A stretch of DNA of 64,000 nucleotides from Acidovorax sp. GBBC 1281. Lineage in GTDB: Bacteria; Pseudomonadota; Gammaproteobacteria; Burkholderiales; Burkholderiaceae_C. The position numbers and the translations under genes were made by a program. Each line of letters opens with the position of its first letter. Position 1 is the first letter of the stretch. The stretch spans positions 3,056,001-3,120,000 of the forward strand of contig NZ_CP097269.1 of the NCBI RefSeq assembly GCF_028473645.1, in the 5' to 3' direction. Positions 27,029 to 35,610 of the stretch are shown piece after piece. The notes beneath the pieces were generated by a model, which was given only the letters and a program-made list of their open reading frames with translations, was not told the origin of the DNA and made no database searches.

Positions 27029-28948
27029 TCAAGCTTTAGAAGCGATGTCCTGGGCGATCAGCGCTACGAACGCTTCGAGGGACATCACACCGAGGTCTCG
27101 ATTGCCCCGGGCGCGCACTGCGACAGCTCCTGCTGCCTTTTCCTTCTCACCGGCGACGATGATGTAAGGCAGCTTTTGCAACGAATGCTCTCGTATTTTA
27201 TACGTAATCTTTTCGTTACGCAGGTCAAGCGCCACCCTAAGGTCTTGATTCGGCAGTGCTTTTTGAAGCTTTGCGGCGATTTCACGACAGTAATCGTCCT
27301 GTGCACCCGTGATGTTCAGCACGGCCACCTGCACTGGCGCCAACCAGACCGGCAACGCGCCTGCGTGCTGCTCGATCAGAATTCCGATGAAACGCTCCAG
27401 GCTGCCAACGATGGCACGGTGAAGAACGATGGGGCGATGGCGGGCACCATCTTCCCCAACGTACTCGGCACCCAGCCGCTCAGGCATGGAAGGATCGACC
27501 TGAATGGTGCCGCATTGCCAGTGACGGCCAATGGCATCGCGCAGCGTGTATTCCAGCTTGGGGCCGTAGAAAGCGCCGTCACCGACGGCGATTTGGTAGT
27601 CGCAGCCAGATGCCTTCAGGCTTTCAATCAATGCATTCTCTGCCTTGTCCCAGCTTTCTTCGGAGCCGATGCGCTTTTCGGGCCGGGTGGCGACTTTGTA
27701 GATGATGTCCGTGAAGCCGAAGTCTTTATAGACCTTTTGCAGCAGCGTGGTGAAGTTGATGCATTCCTGCTGGATCTGCTCTTCGGTGCAGAAGATATGT
27801 CCATCATCCTGGGTGAACGCACGCACTCGCATGATTCCATGCAGGCCGCCCGTCGGCTCATTGCGATGGCACTGGCCGAACTCGCCGAAGCGCAAAGGCA
27901 GATCGCGATAGCTCTTCACGCCTTGGTTGAAGATCAGGATGTGCCCGGGGCAGTTCATCGGCTTGAGCGCGTAGTCGTGCTTTTCGCTCTCCGTCGTGAA
28001 CATGTTCTCGCGGTACTTGTCCCAGTGCCCCGTTTTTTCCCACAGGTGCTTGTCCAGGATTTGCGGGCCTTTCACCTCTTGGTAGCCGTTGTCGCGATAC
28101 ACCTGCCGCATGTACTGTTCGACGCCCTGCCAGATCGTCCAACCTTTGGGGTGCCAAAAAACGGTACCGGGCGAGTGCTCGTCAATGTGGAACAGGTCCA
28201 GCTCTCTGCCGAGGCGACGGTGATCGCGCTTTTCGGCCTCTTCGATGCGCTTGACGTACGCGTCCAAGTCTTTTTTGTCGGCCCACGCGGTACCGTAGAC
28301 GCGTTGCAATTGCTCGTTCTTTGCATCGCCACGCCAGTAAGCACCGGACACCCGGGTCAGCTTGAAGACTTTCAAGAATCGCGTGTTGGGTACATGGGGG
28401 CCGCGGCACATGTCCACGTACTCCTGGTGGTAGTACAGGCCCATTGCTTTCTCTTCGGGCATGTCCTCCACAAGACGCAGCTTATAGTCTTCCCCACGCG
28501 CCTTGAACACCTCAATCACCTCGTCCCGCGGGGTCATCTTCTTGATCACGTCGTAGTCCTGCGCAATCAGCTCCTTCATGCGCTGCTCGATGGCAGCGAT
28601 GTCGTCGGGCGTGAAAGGCCGCTCATAGGCGATGTCGTAGTAAAAGCCTTCGTCGATGACGGGGCCGATGACCATCCGAGCCGTCGGATAGAGTTGCTTC
28701 ACGGCGTGGCCGACCAAGTGAGCGCAGGAGTGGCGGATGATCTCCACGCCTTCCTCATCGCGCGGCGTGATGATTTGCAGGCGGGCATCGTGGTCGATCA
28801 CATCGCTGGCATCCACCAGGCGCCCATCCACTTTGCCTGCCACCGTCATCTTGGCCAGTCCTGGACCGATGGACTGAGCCACCTCTGCCACCGTCACCGG
28901 GCCAGGATATTCGCGTTGGGAATTGTCGGGGAGCGTGATCTGAATCAT
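27029..28948 (-). CDS. thrS: threonyl-tRNA synthetase
   Basis: Charges tRNA-Thr; class II synthetase, 639 residues. The TGS domain is at 1-62 ([20 protein letters not shown]), the editing domain contains [11 protein letters not shown], the catalytic core includes [10 protein letters not shown] and [12 protein letters not shown], and an anticodon domain ends the protein. The ATG at 28948 has AAGGA upstream. It is the first gene of the translation operon and is preceded by an apparent Thr attenuator (28997-29107). Confidence 0.97.
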   Translation of the reverse strand: MIQITLPDNSQREYPGPVTVAEVAQSIGPGLAKMTVAGKVDGRLVDASDVIDHDARLQIITPRDEEGVEIIRHSCAHLVGHAVKQLYPTARMVIGPVIDEGFYYDIAYERPFTPDDIAAIEQRMKELIAQDYDVIKKMTPRDEVIEVFKARGEDYKLRLVEDMPEEKAMGLYYHQEYVDMCRGPHVPNTRFLKVFKLTRVSGAYWRGDAKNEQLQRVYGTAWADKKDLDAYVKRIEEAEKRDHRRLGRELDLFHIDEHSPGTVFWHPKGWTIWQGVEQYMRQVYRDNGYQEVKGPQILDKHLWEKTGHWDKYRENMFTTESEKHDYALKPMNCPGHILIFNQGVKSYRDLPLRFGEFGQCHRNEPTGGLHGIMRVRAFTQDDGHIFCTEEQIQQECINFTTLLQKVYKDFGFTDIIYKVATRPEKRIGSEESWDKAENALIESLKASGCDYQIAVGDGAFYGPKLEYTLRDAIGRHWQCGTIQVDPSMPERLGAEYVGEDGARHRPIVLHRAIVGSLERFIGILIEQHAGALPVWLAPVQVAVLNITGAQDDYCREIAAKLQKALPNQDLRVALDLRNEKITYKIREHSLQKLPYIIVAGEKEKAAGAVAVRARGNRDLGVMSLEAFVALIAQDIASKA

Positions 28949-28996
28949 TGAAGAATCCTTGTCGAGGGGGGGGGTGGCGCGCGGTGCCACAAAGCA

Positions 28997-29024
28997 AAAA
29001 GCGCGGAACGAAGTCCGCGCTTTT
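28997..29024 (-). terminator. attenuator terminator in the thrS leader
   Basis: Perfect 11-bp arms AAAAGCGCGGA / TCCGCGCTTTT with a six-base loop, followed on the minus strand by five T. It lies between a Thr-rich leader frame and thrS, so it would end transcription before the gene unless an alternative pairing (29050-29056 with 29014-29020) forms. Confidence 0.85.
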
Positions 29025-29065
29025 GGAAGAAGAGTGCAAATCTGTGCAGGCGCGAACAGGCAGCC

Positions 29066-29107
29066 TTAAAGGCCGGTCAACATCTCCGTTGTAGTTCGCG
29101 GTGTCAT
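29066..29107 (-). CDS. threonine-rich leader peptide of thrS
   Basis: Thirteen codons reading MTPRTTTEMLTGL, with five threonine codons (ACA, ACT, ACA, ACG, ACC), three of them in a row. An AAAGG lies about 10 bases upstream. The CGCGAA within codons 3-5 (29095-29100) can pair with TTCGCG (29051-29056), which can instead pair with the terminator arm. A ribosome stalled at codons 5-7 would cover the first segment and favour readthrough. This is the layout of classical attenuation and the reason for calling so short a frame. Confidence 0.7.
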   Translation of the reverse strand: MTPRTTTEMLTGL

Positions 29108-29175
29108 AACCAGATGTGCCTTTCTCGCTCTTGTGCTGATGGGATGGTCGCGGGATTCTAACCTGCCCCCAATGG

Positions 29176-29204
29176 AAAAAGCCTGGGGCCTTGAAGCCCC
29201 AGGC
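29176..29204 (-). terminator. terminator of aceA
   Basis: Nine-base arms GCCTGGGGC / GCCCCAGGC with a six-base loop and five T on the minus strand, 18 bp beyond the aceA stop. It separates aceA from the thrS leader. Confidence 0.92.
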
Positions 29205-29221
29205 CCATCGACAACACCAGG

Positions 29222-30541
29222 TCAGTGGAACTGCTCTTCTTCGGTCGAACCCGTGAGTGCCGTCACGCTGGATTTGCCGCCCTGGATCACCGTGGTCACA
29301 TCGTCGAAATAACCGGTGCCCACTTCTTGCTGGTGCGACACGAAGGTGTAGCCCCGATCGCGCGCTGCAAATTCAGGCTCTTGCACCTTCTCGACATAGG
29401 CCGACATACCGCGCTTCACATAATCCTGCGCCAGATCGAACATGTTGAACCACATGCTGTGGATGCCGGCCAGCGTGATGAACTGGTACTTGTAGCCCAT
29501 GGCGCCCAGTTCGCGCTGGAACTTGGCGATGGTGGCATCGTCGAGGTTCTTCTTCCAGTTGAATGATGGCGAGCAGTTGTACGCCAGCAGTTTGCCGGGG
29601 TGCTTGGCATGCACTGCATCCGCAAACTTCTTTGCGAATTCCAGGTCCGGCGTGCCTGTCTCGCACCACACCAGATCCGCGTAATCCGCGTATGCAACGG
29701 CGCGGCTGATGGCCTGATCCAAGCCCTTCTTGGTCTTGTAGAAACCTTCGGCCGTGCGCTCACCCGTCAGGAACGGCTTGTCATTGGCGTCGTAATCGCT
29801 GGTGATCAGGTCGGCGGCTTCCGCATCGGTCCGGGCGATCACCAGGGTCGGCACGCCGTAGACGTCTGCAGCCATGCGTGCAGCGATCAACTTCTGCACC
29901 GCCTCCTGGGTGGGAACCAGCACCTTGCCGCCCATGTGGCCACACTTCTTCACAGACGCCAACTGGTCTTCGAAATGCACGCCGCCGGCCCCCGCGCGGA
30001 TCATGGCCTTCATCAATTCGTAGGCGTTCAGCACGCCACCGAAGCCTGCCTCCGCGTCGGCCACGATGGGCGCGTAGTAGTCGACAAAACCGGCGTCGCC
30101 AGGATTGGCCCCTTTGGACCATTGAATTTCATCGGCGCGGGTGAAAGCGTTGTTGATGCGCTCCACCACCTTCGGCACCGAATCGACGGGATACAGCGAC
30201 TGGTCTGGGTACATCGCCGCATATTCATTGTTGTCTGCCGCAACCTGCCAGCCCGACAGGTAAATGGCCTTGATGCCGGCCTTGACTTGCTGCATGGCCT
30301 GGCCTCCCGTGAGTGCGCCCAGGCAGTTCACATAAGGCTCGTTGTTGACCAACCCCCACAGTTTTTCGGCGCCACGCCGTGCCAGCGTGTATTCCACCTG
30401 GAAGGAGCCCCGAAGACGCACGACATCCGCAGCGCTGTAACCGCGCTTGATGCCCTTCCAACGCGGGTTCTGTGCCCAGTCTTTTTCGAGGGCGGCAATT
30501 TGCTGTTCGCGGCTGAGCTGTTCATTGAAGGATTGCGGCAT
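29222..30541 (-). CDS. aceA: isocitrate lyase
   Basis: First glyoxylate-shunt enzyme, splitting isocitrate to succinate and glyoxylate for growth on acetate or fatty acids. The 439-residue protein has the active-site loop KKCGHMGGK with the catalytic Cys200. The phosphate and metal-binding core of the phosphoenolpyruvate mutase superfamily is intact, and the length is that of enteric AceA. It is monocistronic. The promoter region carries an inverted repeat between the predicted -35 and -10 boxes. Confidence 0.97.
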   Translation of the reverse strand: MPQSFNEQLSREQQIAALEKDWAQNPRWKGIKRGYSAADVVRLRGSFQVEYTLARRGAEKLWGLVNNEPYVNCLGALTGGQAMQQVKAGIKAIYLSGWQVAADNNEYAAMYPDQSLYPVDSVPKVVERINNAFTRADEIQWSKGANPGDAGFVDYYAPIVADAEAGFGGVLNAYELMKAMIRAGAGGVHFEDQLASVKKCGHMGGKVLVPTQEAVQKLIAARMAADVYGVPTLVIARTDAEAADLITSDYDANDKPFLTGERTAEGFYKTKKGLDQAISRAVAYADYADLVWCETGTPDLEFAKKFADAVHAKHPGKLLAYNCSPSFNWKKNLDDATIAKFQRELGAMGYKYQFITLAGIHSMWFNMFDLAQDYVKRGMSAYVEKVQEPEFAARDRGYTFVSHQQEVGTGYFDDVTTVIQGGKSSVTALTGSTEEEQFH

Positions 30542-30598
30542 AAGTCACTCCGTGGGTTGGTTGATGAGCCGGGCTGCGAGAGGCCGCCCTTGGAGATC

Positions 30599-30627
30599 AC
30601 TTTAAGTCTTGCACAAGACTTGATCAA
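30599..30627 (-). promoter_or_regulatory. aceA promoter with operator-like palindrome in the spacer
   Basis: On the minus strand TTGATC (30627-30622) and TAAAGT (30604-30599) are 17 bp apart. The spacer is filled by AAGTCTTG-CA-CAAGACTT (30604-30621), an inverted repeat with two 8-bp arms. A second palindrome, TCTTATATAAGA, lies at 30637-30648. A repressor binding the first site would block polymerase. The regulator is not in the window or not recognised. Confidence 0.6.
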
Positions 30628-30789
30628 GCTCTTATGTCTTATATAAGAGATAAAATTTATTGTTTTAAATCAATAAGTTACTCAGATAATTTCTTATGGT
30701 GAAATTTAATTTCTCATATCAAGAAATTTTTCCGCAGCGCAACATAATTTAATTTTGCAATATGAAAAGCAAATTCTGCGATGCAAAAA

Positions 30790-31218
30790 TTAGGGACGGC
30801 GACCGCTCATCCAGTCGCCATGCACGATCCGGGTTGCGTTCTGCAAGTATTCGGAATTGATTTCATACACCAGGCATTGCAGCTGCTGCCCCCCCACGGA
30901 GACTGAGATCTCCCGCTTCTCGTACTCACCATTGGGCTCAGGCAGCAGCCCCTCGATTTCGTCCAGCCGGATCTCCAGCTCGGGCGAAATCGCATAGACC
31001 TCGCCGTGCACCGAAAAATCGCCCTGCTCCGCTACGTCCACCAAATGCAGCGCAATGCCGGGATAGGCACCGAGGTCATAAAGCGTTCCGCAGACGGTGG
31101 CATCCCCCAAAAAGGCCGCGCGGGGCGTCAAGCGGGTGATGTCATTGCTGCCGCCACGGCGCAAGGTGCCATAGACAAAAACGTAGCGTGAAAAAGGATG
31201 AAGGGTTTCGTCGGGCAT
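30790..31218 (-). CDS. gamma-glutamylcyclotransferase-family (AIG2-like) protein
   Basis: A 142-residue protein of the GGCT-like fold, with the substrate-binding loop YGTLRRGG near the N-terminus and a conserved acidic residue in LDEIEGL that fits the catalytic glutamate. Family members cleave gamma-glutamyl amines or peptides; the true substrate is unknown. The start at 31218 (MPDETLHPF) was taken because the longer frame lacks family similarity. It diverges from the transporter gene at 31269. Confidence 0.82.
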   Translation of the reverse strand: MPDETLHPFSRYVFVYGTLRRGGSNDITRLTPRAAFLGDATVCGTLYDLGAYPGIALHLVDVAEQGDFSVHGEVYAISPELEIRLDEIEGLLPEPNGEYEKREISVSVGGQQLQCLVYEINSEYLQNATRIVHGDWMSGRRP

Positions 31219-31268
31219 GATGGCGCGCTCCAGGGTACTTACCCGCAAAGTCTAGCCAACACGCGAAC

Positions 31269-32249
31269 ATGCCAAGCCGCCCCATCGCCTATCTCTGCCT
31301 AGCATTGAGCATGTCGCTCGTGGGCAGCTATGTCGCCTTGTCCAAGCCGCTGGCGGCCGCGCTGCCGGTCTTCCTGCTGGCTTGGATGCGGTTCGGTATT
31401 GGGGGATTGGGAATGCTCCACTGGCTCAAAAAACCAGCGGATGAAGGCCCGATGACACCGCAGGTGCGGCGCCTGCTGTTTCTCGAATCTTTTCTGGGTA
31501 ACTTCCTCTTCACCCTTTGCATGATCTCGGGCGTGACTCTCACTAGCGCCGTATCGGCAGGGGTGACGATGGCCGGAATACCTGCCGCAGTGGCGGTGAT
31601 GAGCTGGTTCTTCCTGAAGGAAAAGGTCTCTGCGCGGACCTGGATCGCGGTCGGGTGCGCCGTCGTTGGCACCGCGCTCTTTTCGCTATCAAATTCAGAG
31701 CATCACACCCAATCAAATCAACGGCATGAGGGCGAAAACGCTCCCAACCTGGTTTGGCTTGGGCAATTGCTCTTGCTGGGCGCCGTTCTGTGCGAGGCAG
31801 CCTATTCGGTCATCGGCAAGAAACTGACGGGCACGCTGGGGCCGCGCCGAATCACTTCGTTGATCAACCTGTGGGGATTCGCGCTGGCAACCCCCATGGG
31901 ACTGTACGCAGCATGGCATTTTGACTTTGCCAGCCTCACACCCGGTCTTTGGACGTTGCTCGTCTTCTACGCACTGGCCGCGAGCATGTGGACCGTGTGG
32001 CTGTGGATGACGGGGCTCAAGGCGGTGCCTGCCGCACAAGGCGGCGTCTTTACGGTGATGCTTCCCATCAGCGCGGCGTTGGTGGGGGTGCTGGTGCTCG
32101 GAGAGCGTCTTGCCCCGGTTCAACTGATCGCTTTCGGTATTGCGATCGCCAGCGTCGTCCTGGCCACGCTTCCTGAAAAATCTTCAGTGCGCCAGCGTTC
32201 ATCCGAAGCCAATGCCAAAGCGATGGACTCGCAATCACCTCGGCATTGA
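31269..32249 (+). CDS. EamA/DMT-family transporter
   Basis: Inner-membrane carrier of 326 residues with two EamA repeats: ~10 hydrophobic segments, a GxxxA-rich pattern, and a charged loop (SNSEHHTQSNQRHEGENAPN) between spans 5 and 6 that looks locally inserted. The substrate is unknown; relatives export amino acids or metabolites. It is single, followed by a convergent Lrp gene. Confidence 0.85.
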   Translation: MPSRPIAYLCLALSMSLVGSYVALSKPLAAALPVFLLAWMRFGIGGLGMLHWLKKPADEGPMTPQVRRLLFLESFLGNFLFTLCMISGVTLTSAVSAGVTMAGIPAAVAVMSWFFLKEKVSARTWIAVGCAVVGTALFSLSNSEHHTQSNQRHEGENAPNLVWLGQLLLLGAVLCEAAYSVIGKKLTGTLGPRRITSLINLWGFALATPMGLYAAWHFDFASLTPGLWTLLVFYALAASMWTVWLWMTGLKAVPAAQGGVFTVMLPISAALVGVLVLGERLAPVQLIAFGIAIASVVLATLPEKSSVRQRSSEANAKAMDSQSPRH

Positions 32250-32270
32250 TTCCGCCTTCTGCTCCAGGGG

Positions 32271-32762
32271 TTAACGTCCCGTCACTTTGCGGATGGGGGG
32301 CTTGATGCTATCGCGCCGCGCCGGCAACACCTGCGCATGCTCGCGAGGGGCGTTGAGCACGATGCACGTGGAGGTTTCCGCCAGCAGGCAGAACCCCGTC
32401 ACTACAGCATCCAGATGGCTGACATCGATCACTGCGATTTCCAGGACCCAGCTGTCTTCCCCCGTGACGTTGTAGGCATTCAAGACCTCGGGCGTCTCTT
32501 CGATCAGTCGAACCACCCGGGCATATTCCGCCCGGCCCACGCGGATGATGGCGCGAATGCCATAGCCCAGGCGGGCGTAATCCAGACGAACGCCATAGCC
32601 CCGTATCACCCCCGAAGCTTCCAGTTTGCGAACCCGTTCGGTCACCGCGGGCTGACTGAGATGCACCCGCCGGCCCAGTTCTGCCATCGAAATGCGCGCA
32701 TCCTGCTGCAATTCGGCCAAAATCCTGCCGTCATGGGCATCTAGTTGAGAAACTTCGGTCAT
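32271..32762 (-). CDS. Lrp/AsnC-family transcriptional regulator
   Basis: A 163-residue feast/famine regulator. The N-terminal helix-turn-helix is RISMAELGRRVHLSQPAVTE, and the C-terminal RAM ligand-binding domain follows (RAIIRVGRAEYARVV; VTGEDSWVLEIAV). It is divergent from an EamA transporter gene at 32856 with a 93-bp shared gap, and such pairs often form a regulator-exporter unit. The ligand is probably an amino acid. Confidence 0.9.
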   Translation of the reverse strand: MTEVSQLDAHDGRILAELQQDARISMAELGRRVHLSQPAVTERVRKLEASGVIRGYGVRLDYARLGYGIRAIIRVGRAEYARVVRLIEETPEVLNAYNVTGEDSWVLEIAVIDVSHLDAVVTGFCLLAETSTCIVLNAPREHAQVLPARRDSIKPPIRKVTGR

Positions 32763-32855
32763 GGCATTATTTAACCATTGAAACAAAGGCGATCCATATC
32801 TTCAGCCTTGCAAATGCCATGGAAGAGCACACTCTGCCTACATAGCATCTGCAGC

Positions 32856-33779
32856 ATGACTTCACTTTCCACATCCCCCGCCAGCCCCGCTGCACGCGGC
32901 CTCCCCACGGTGCTGCTCCTGGCCCTTTTGGCCTGCTATCTCATCTGGGGCTCCACCTATCTCGCCATCCAGGTGGCTCTCAAAAGCTTTCCACCGTTCT
33001 TCCAGATGGGAACCCGCTTTCTCGCTGCAGGTGCACTGCTGATGGCATGGGTGGCATGGCGCAAGCCCCAAAGCGGCAACCCACCGAAGTGCCCGACGAA
33101 GCGGCAATGGCTCCATGCGCTCATCGTCGGTGCGCTGATGTTGGGCGGCGGGATGGGGTTGACGGCCACCGCCAGCTTGCACGTCGGCTCCGGCCTCATC
33201 GCGGCTTGCGTGGCCGTAGTGCCCATGATGATCGCCGCATGGGGGCTATTGTGGGGAAGGCGGCCGACACGCGGCGAGACGATGGGCATGCTGCTGGGCG
33301 CCCTGGGTGTTTTGGTACTGATGCAAGGCGCCAGCTTTTCTGCATCCCCTATCAGCATGGTCTGCATCCTCGCGGCGACCTTGTCCTGGTCTTTGGGCTC
33401 TGTGCTGTCCACCACGCGCTTCCCGCTGGCCGACGGAGCCAGTGGTTTCGCCAGCGAGATGCTGTGCGGAGGCGCCGTGCTGATGGCCGTGTCCCTGGCG
33501 CTGGGCGAGCAGCCTGCGTGGCCGCCGCGACCCGAAGCCGTGCTGGCATGGCTCTACCTGGTGACGCTGGGCTCGCTGGTGGGATTCAGCGCCTACCTTT
33601 ATCTGTTGCGCCATGCGACGCCGGCAATGGCATCGAGTTATGCCTTCGTCAACCCGCTCATCGCCTTGCTGCTCGGCAGCGCCATCGCTGGCGAGCACCT
33701 GACCGCCGGCGAATGGGTCGCCTGCGCGTTGATCCTGTCCGCGGTCGTGGCCATTTTCGTCTCGCGTCGATCGCGATGA
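32856..33779 (+). CDS. EamA/DMT-family transporter (YedA-like)
   Basis: Ten-span carrier of 307 residues with the signature LLACYLIWGSTYLAIQVALK near the N-terminus, typical of the YedA/RhaT-like subgroup. The start at 32856 (MTSLSTS) is taken; a longer frame adds 26 poor residues. It lies divergent from an Lrp regulator and could be its target. The substrate is unknown. Confidence 0.87.
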   Translation: MTSLSTSPASPAARGLPTVLLLALLACYLIWGSTYLAIQVALKSFPPFFQMGTRFLAAGALLMAWVAWRKPQSGNPPKCPTKRQWLHALIVGALMLGGGMGLTATASLHVGSGLIAACVAVVPMMIAAWGLLWGRRPTRGETMGMLLGALGVLVLMQGASFSASPISMVCILAATLSWSLGSVLSTTRFPLADGASGFASEMLCGGAVLMAVSLALGEQPAWPPRPEAVLAWLYLVTLGSLVGFSAYLYLLRHATPAMASSYAFVNPLIALLLGSAIAGEHLTAGEWVACALILSAVVAIFVSRRSR

Positions 33780-34001
33780 GATCGCTGCCGATGCGCCACC
33801 GGAGAGCATGCGCACCTCACTGCAGTAGCCGTGACGGGCGCCAGCACCGTGGCGCTTGCGCGGTACCCAAGCAACAAATGGAGGCAAAAAAAGCCATGCC
33901 TCGCTTGGAAACGCGTTTTTTTCCCAGTAGCATCTGCGGGCCAGTGGAGAAGCAGGTTTTCGCTGGTGACGATATTTCACTTCCAACAAGGAAAACCCAA
34001 C

Positions 34002-34310
34002 ATGGCAACTGCAAAGAAAGCGCCGGCCTCCGAAGCCAAGGCCGCAGCCCCCGCGAAGAAGCGCACCCCGAACGCCGCTTTCATGAAAGCCCTTACGCCC
34101 AGCCCTGCCCTGGCTGCCGTCGTGGGCTCCACGCCCTTGCCCCGTACCGAGATCATCAGCAAGCTGTGGGTCTACATCAAGGCCAACGACCTGCAAGACG
34201 CCAGCAACAAGCGGATGATCAATGCCGACGCCAAGCTCAAGGAAGTGTTCGGCAAGCCCCAGGTTTCCATGTTCGAAATGGCTGGCCTGATCGGCAAGCA
34301 CGTGAAGTAA
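34002..34310 (+). CDS. SWIB/MDM2 domain protein
   Basis: A 102-residue protein: a lysine/alanine-rich tail of ~25 residues followed by one SWIB domain (TPSPALAAVVGSTPLPRTEI; then IISKLWVYIKANDLQD and KRMINADAKLKEVFGK). In bacteria such proteins resemble histone-like tails fused to a SWIB fold and are found in Chlamydia and many betaproteobacteria; their function is not firmly known. AAGGA precedes the ATG, and a strong terminator follows. Confidence 0.92.
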   Translation: MATAKKAPASEAKAAAPAKKRTPNAAFMKALTPSPALAAVVGSTPLPRTEIISKLWVYIKANDLQDASNKRMINADAKLKEVFGKPQVSMFEMAGLIGKHVK

Positions 34311-34354
34311 GCATTCCATCGTCTGCACGTTCAGCAGGCGGCGAATGAAAAACG

Positions 34355-34381
34355 AAGCCGGCACCACTGCCGGCTTTTTTT
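34355..34381 (+). terminator. terminator of the SWIB gene
   Basis: Stem AGCCGGCA / TGCCGGCT with loop CCAC and seven T following. Confidence 0.93.
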
Positions 34382-34456
34382 CGCCTGCACCACCGGGAAC
34401 CCATGCGCGGCCGGTGTGTCAATCCAATGCTTTTCAACAAGCAAGAAACCAAAGGA

Positions 34457-34486
34457 TTGCAAATGCGATGAATTCGCATTTATAAT
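34457..34486 (+). promoter_or_regulatory. bfd promoter with Fur-like operator
   Basis: TTGCAA (34457-34462) and a perfect TATAAT (34481-34486) are 18 bp apart. AAATGCGA-TGAAT-TCGCATTT (34461-34481) is an inverted repeat with 8-bp arms filling the spacer. Its position and the iron genes downstream suggest Fur, though the match to the enteric Fur consensus is only partial. Confidence 0.6.
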
Positions 34487-34523
34487 GAACTATTGTCAAC
34501 AGCCAGCCAACACTGCCTGCACC

Positions 34524-34796
34524 ATGATCGTTTGTGTCTGCCGCCGGGTTTCTGACCGCGAAATTGCACGCCATGCACATGCTGGCATGAGTTTCGACGA
34601 GATCCAGTTCGAGCTGGGCGTGGCCACCCAATGCGGCCGTTGCGAAAGCTGCGCACGGGATGTCGTGGCCCAATGCAGCGTTTCGCATCCGGTCGCCGCG
34701 CTGCACAAAGAGATCGCCTCGCAGACGATCCAGCTTGCCAACTCCATCTTGGAAAGCAAAGCATGGAACTGCTCTCAACCCTCGCAGGCAGCCTGA
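34524..34796 (+). CDS. bfd: bacterioferritin-associated ferredoxin
   Basis: A [2Fe-2S] protein of 90 residues that reduces bacterioferritin so stored iron is released. Cys4, Cys6, Cys37 and Cys40 give the family pattern C-x-C-(30)-C-x2-C. Normal length is 60-75, so this one has a C-terminal tail (SILESKAWNCSQPSQAA). It opens the iron block and is probably induced when iron is low. Confidence 0.93.
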   Translation: MIVCVCRRVSDREIARHAHAGMSFDEIQFELGVATQCGRCESCARDVVAQCSVSHPVAALHKEIASQTIQLANSILESKAWNCSQPSQAA

Positions 34797-34837
34797 TTCT
34801 CGTCATCGGCTCCGTGTGGTGGATCTTCCGTAAGTAA
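34763..34837 (+). CDS. possible 24-residue membrane peptide between bfd and tonB
   Basis: The frame MELLSTLAGSLILVIGSVWW-IFRK starts inside the end of bfd and stops 56 bp before tonB. It is one hydrophobic helix with a basic C-terminus, and a GGAAAG lies nine bases before the ATG. It could be a small membrane protein or chance, since the overlap with bfd explains part of the sequence but not its second half. Confidence 0.4.
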   Translation: MELLSTLAGSLILVIGSVWWIFRK

Positions 34838-34893
34838 CTTGGCCTTCTAGGCCTCTGGCGCTTGTCCTGTGGGCGTTGGCAGCTATCATTTTT

Positions 34894-35595
34894 ATGTCCC
34901 AATTTGATCGATATGGCTCCTCACGGGGTGTGAGCCGCAACGCCGTGATCGCAGGTTCCGTCGTGCTGTTGCACGTGGCCGGATTGTGGGCACTTCAGTC
35001 GGGCCTGCTGCGCAAGGCCGCAGAGGTCATCGTGCCTGCCGAAGTGCTGAGCGAGTTCATCACGCCGCCAGCGCCCCCTGCTCCACCCGTTCCACCGCCC
35101 CCCAAGCCGGCGCCGCCGCCTCCGCCGAAACCGGCCCCCAAAGCGCCTGCCCCGCGTCCGGCGCCCATGCCGGTGGCCATTCCCGACCGCACACCTGCGC
35201 CCAATGCGCCAACTGGAATCACCGAACCCCAGCCTCCTGCGCCGCCGATCGCGGCACCAATGGCGCCCCCTGCGCCACCGCCCGCTCCTCCAGCGCCGCC
35301 AGCACCTCCAAAGATCGAGTTGCCTTCCAGCGATGCGGCCTACCTGAACAACCCCAGGCCGACCTACCCCGCCATCAGCAAGCGGCTGGGTGAACAAGGC
35401 AAGGTCGTGCTGCGCGTGCTCATCGGCACGGACGGGCTTCCGCAGAAGGTGGAAATCAACAAGTCCAGCGGCTTCGACCGGCTGGATCGCCAGGCCCAGG
35501 ACGCCGTGATGCGCTGGCGCTTCGTGCCGGGCAAACGCAACGGCGAGCCCGAGACCATGTGGAACCTGGTCCCCGTCAATTTTGTTCTCGAATAA
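34894..35595 (+). CDS. tonB: energy transducer TonB
   Basis: Transmits the proton-motive force from ExbB/ExbD to outer-membrane iron receptors. The 233-residue protein has an N-terminal membrane anchor (RNAVIAGSVVLLHVAGLWAL), a long Pro/Ala/Lys-rich spacer (~55-145) crossing the periplasm, and the C-terminal TonB domain (NPRPTYPAISKRLGEQGKVV). The ATG at 34894 is chosen over an upstream frame. exbB follows after 15 nt. Confidence 0.95.
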   Translation: MSQFDRYGSSRGVSRNAVIAGSVVLLHVAGLWALQSGLLRKAAEVIVPAEVLSEFITPPAPPAPPVPPPPKPAPPPPPKPAPKAPAPRPAPMPVAIPDRTPAPNAPTGITEPQPPAPPIAAPMAPPAPPPAPPAPPAPPKIELPSSDAAYLNNPRPTYPAISKRLGEQGKVVLRVLIGTDGLPQKVEINKSSGFDRLDRQAQDAVMRWRFVPGKRNGEPETMWNLVPVNFVLE

Positions 35596-35610
35596 TTTTC
35601 AGGAGTTTTC

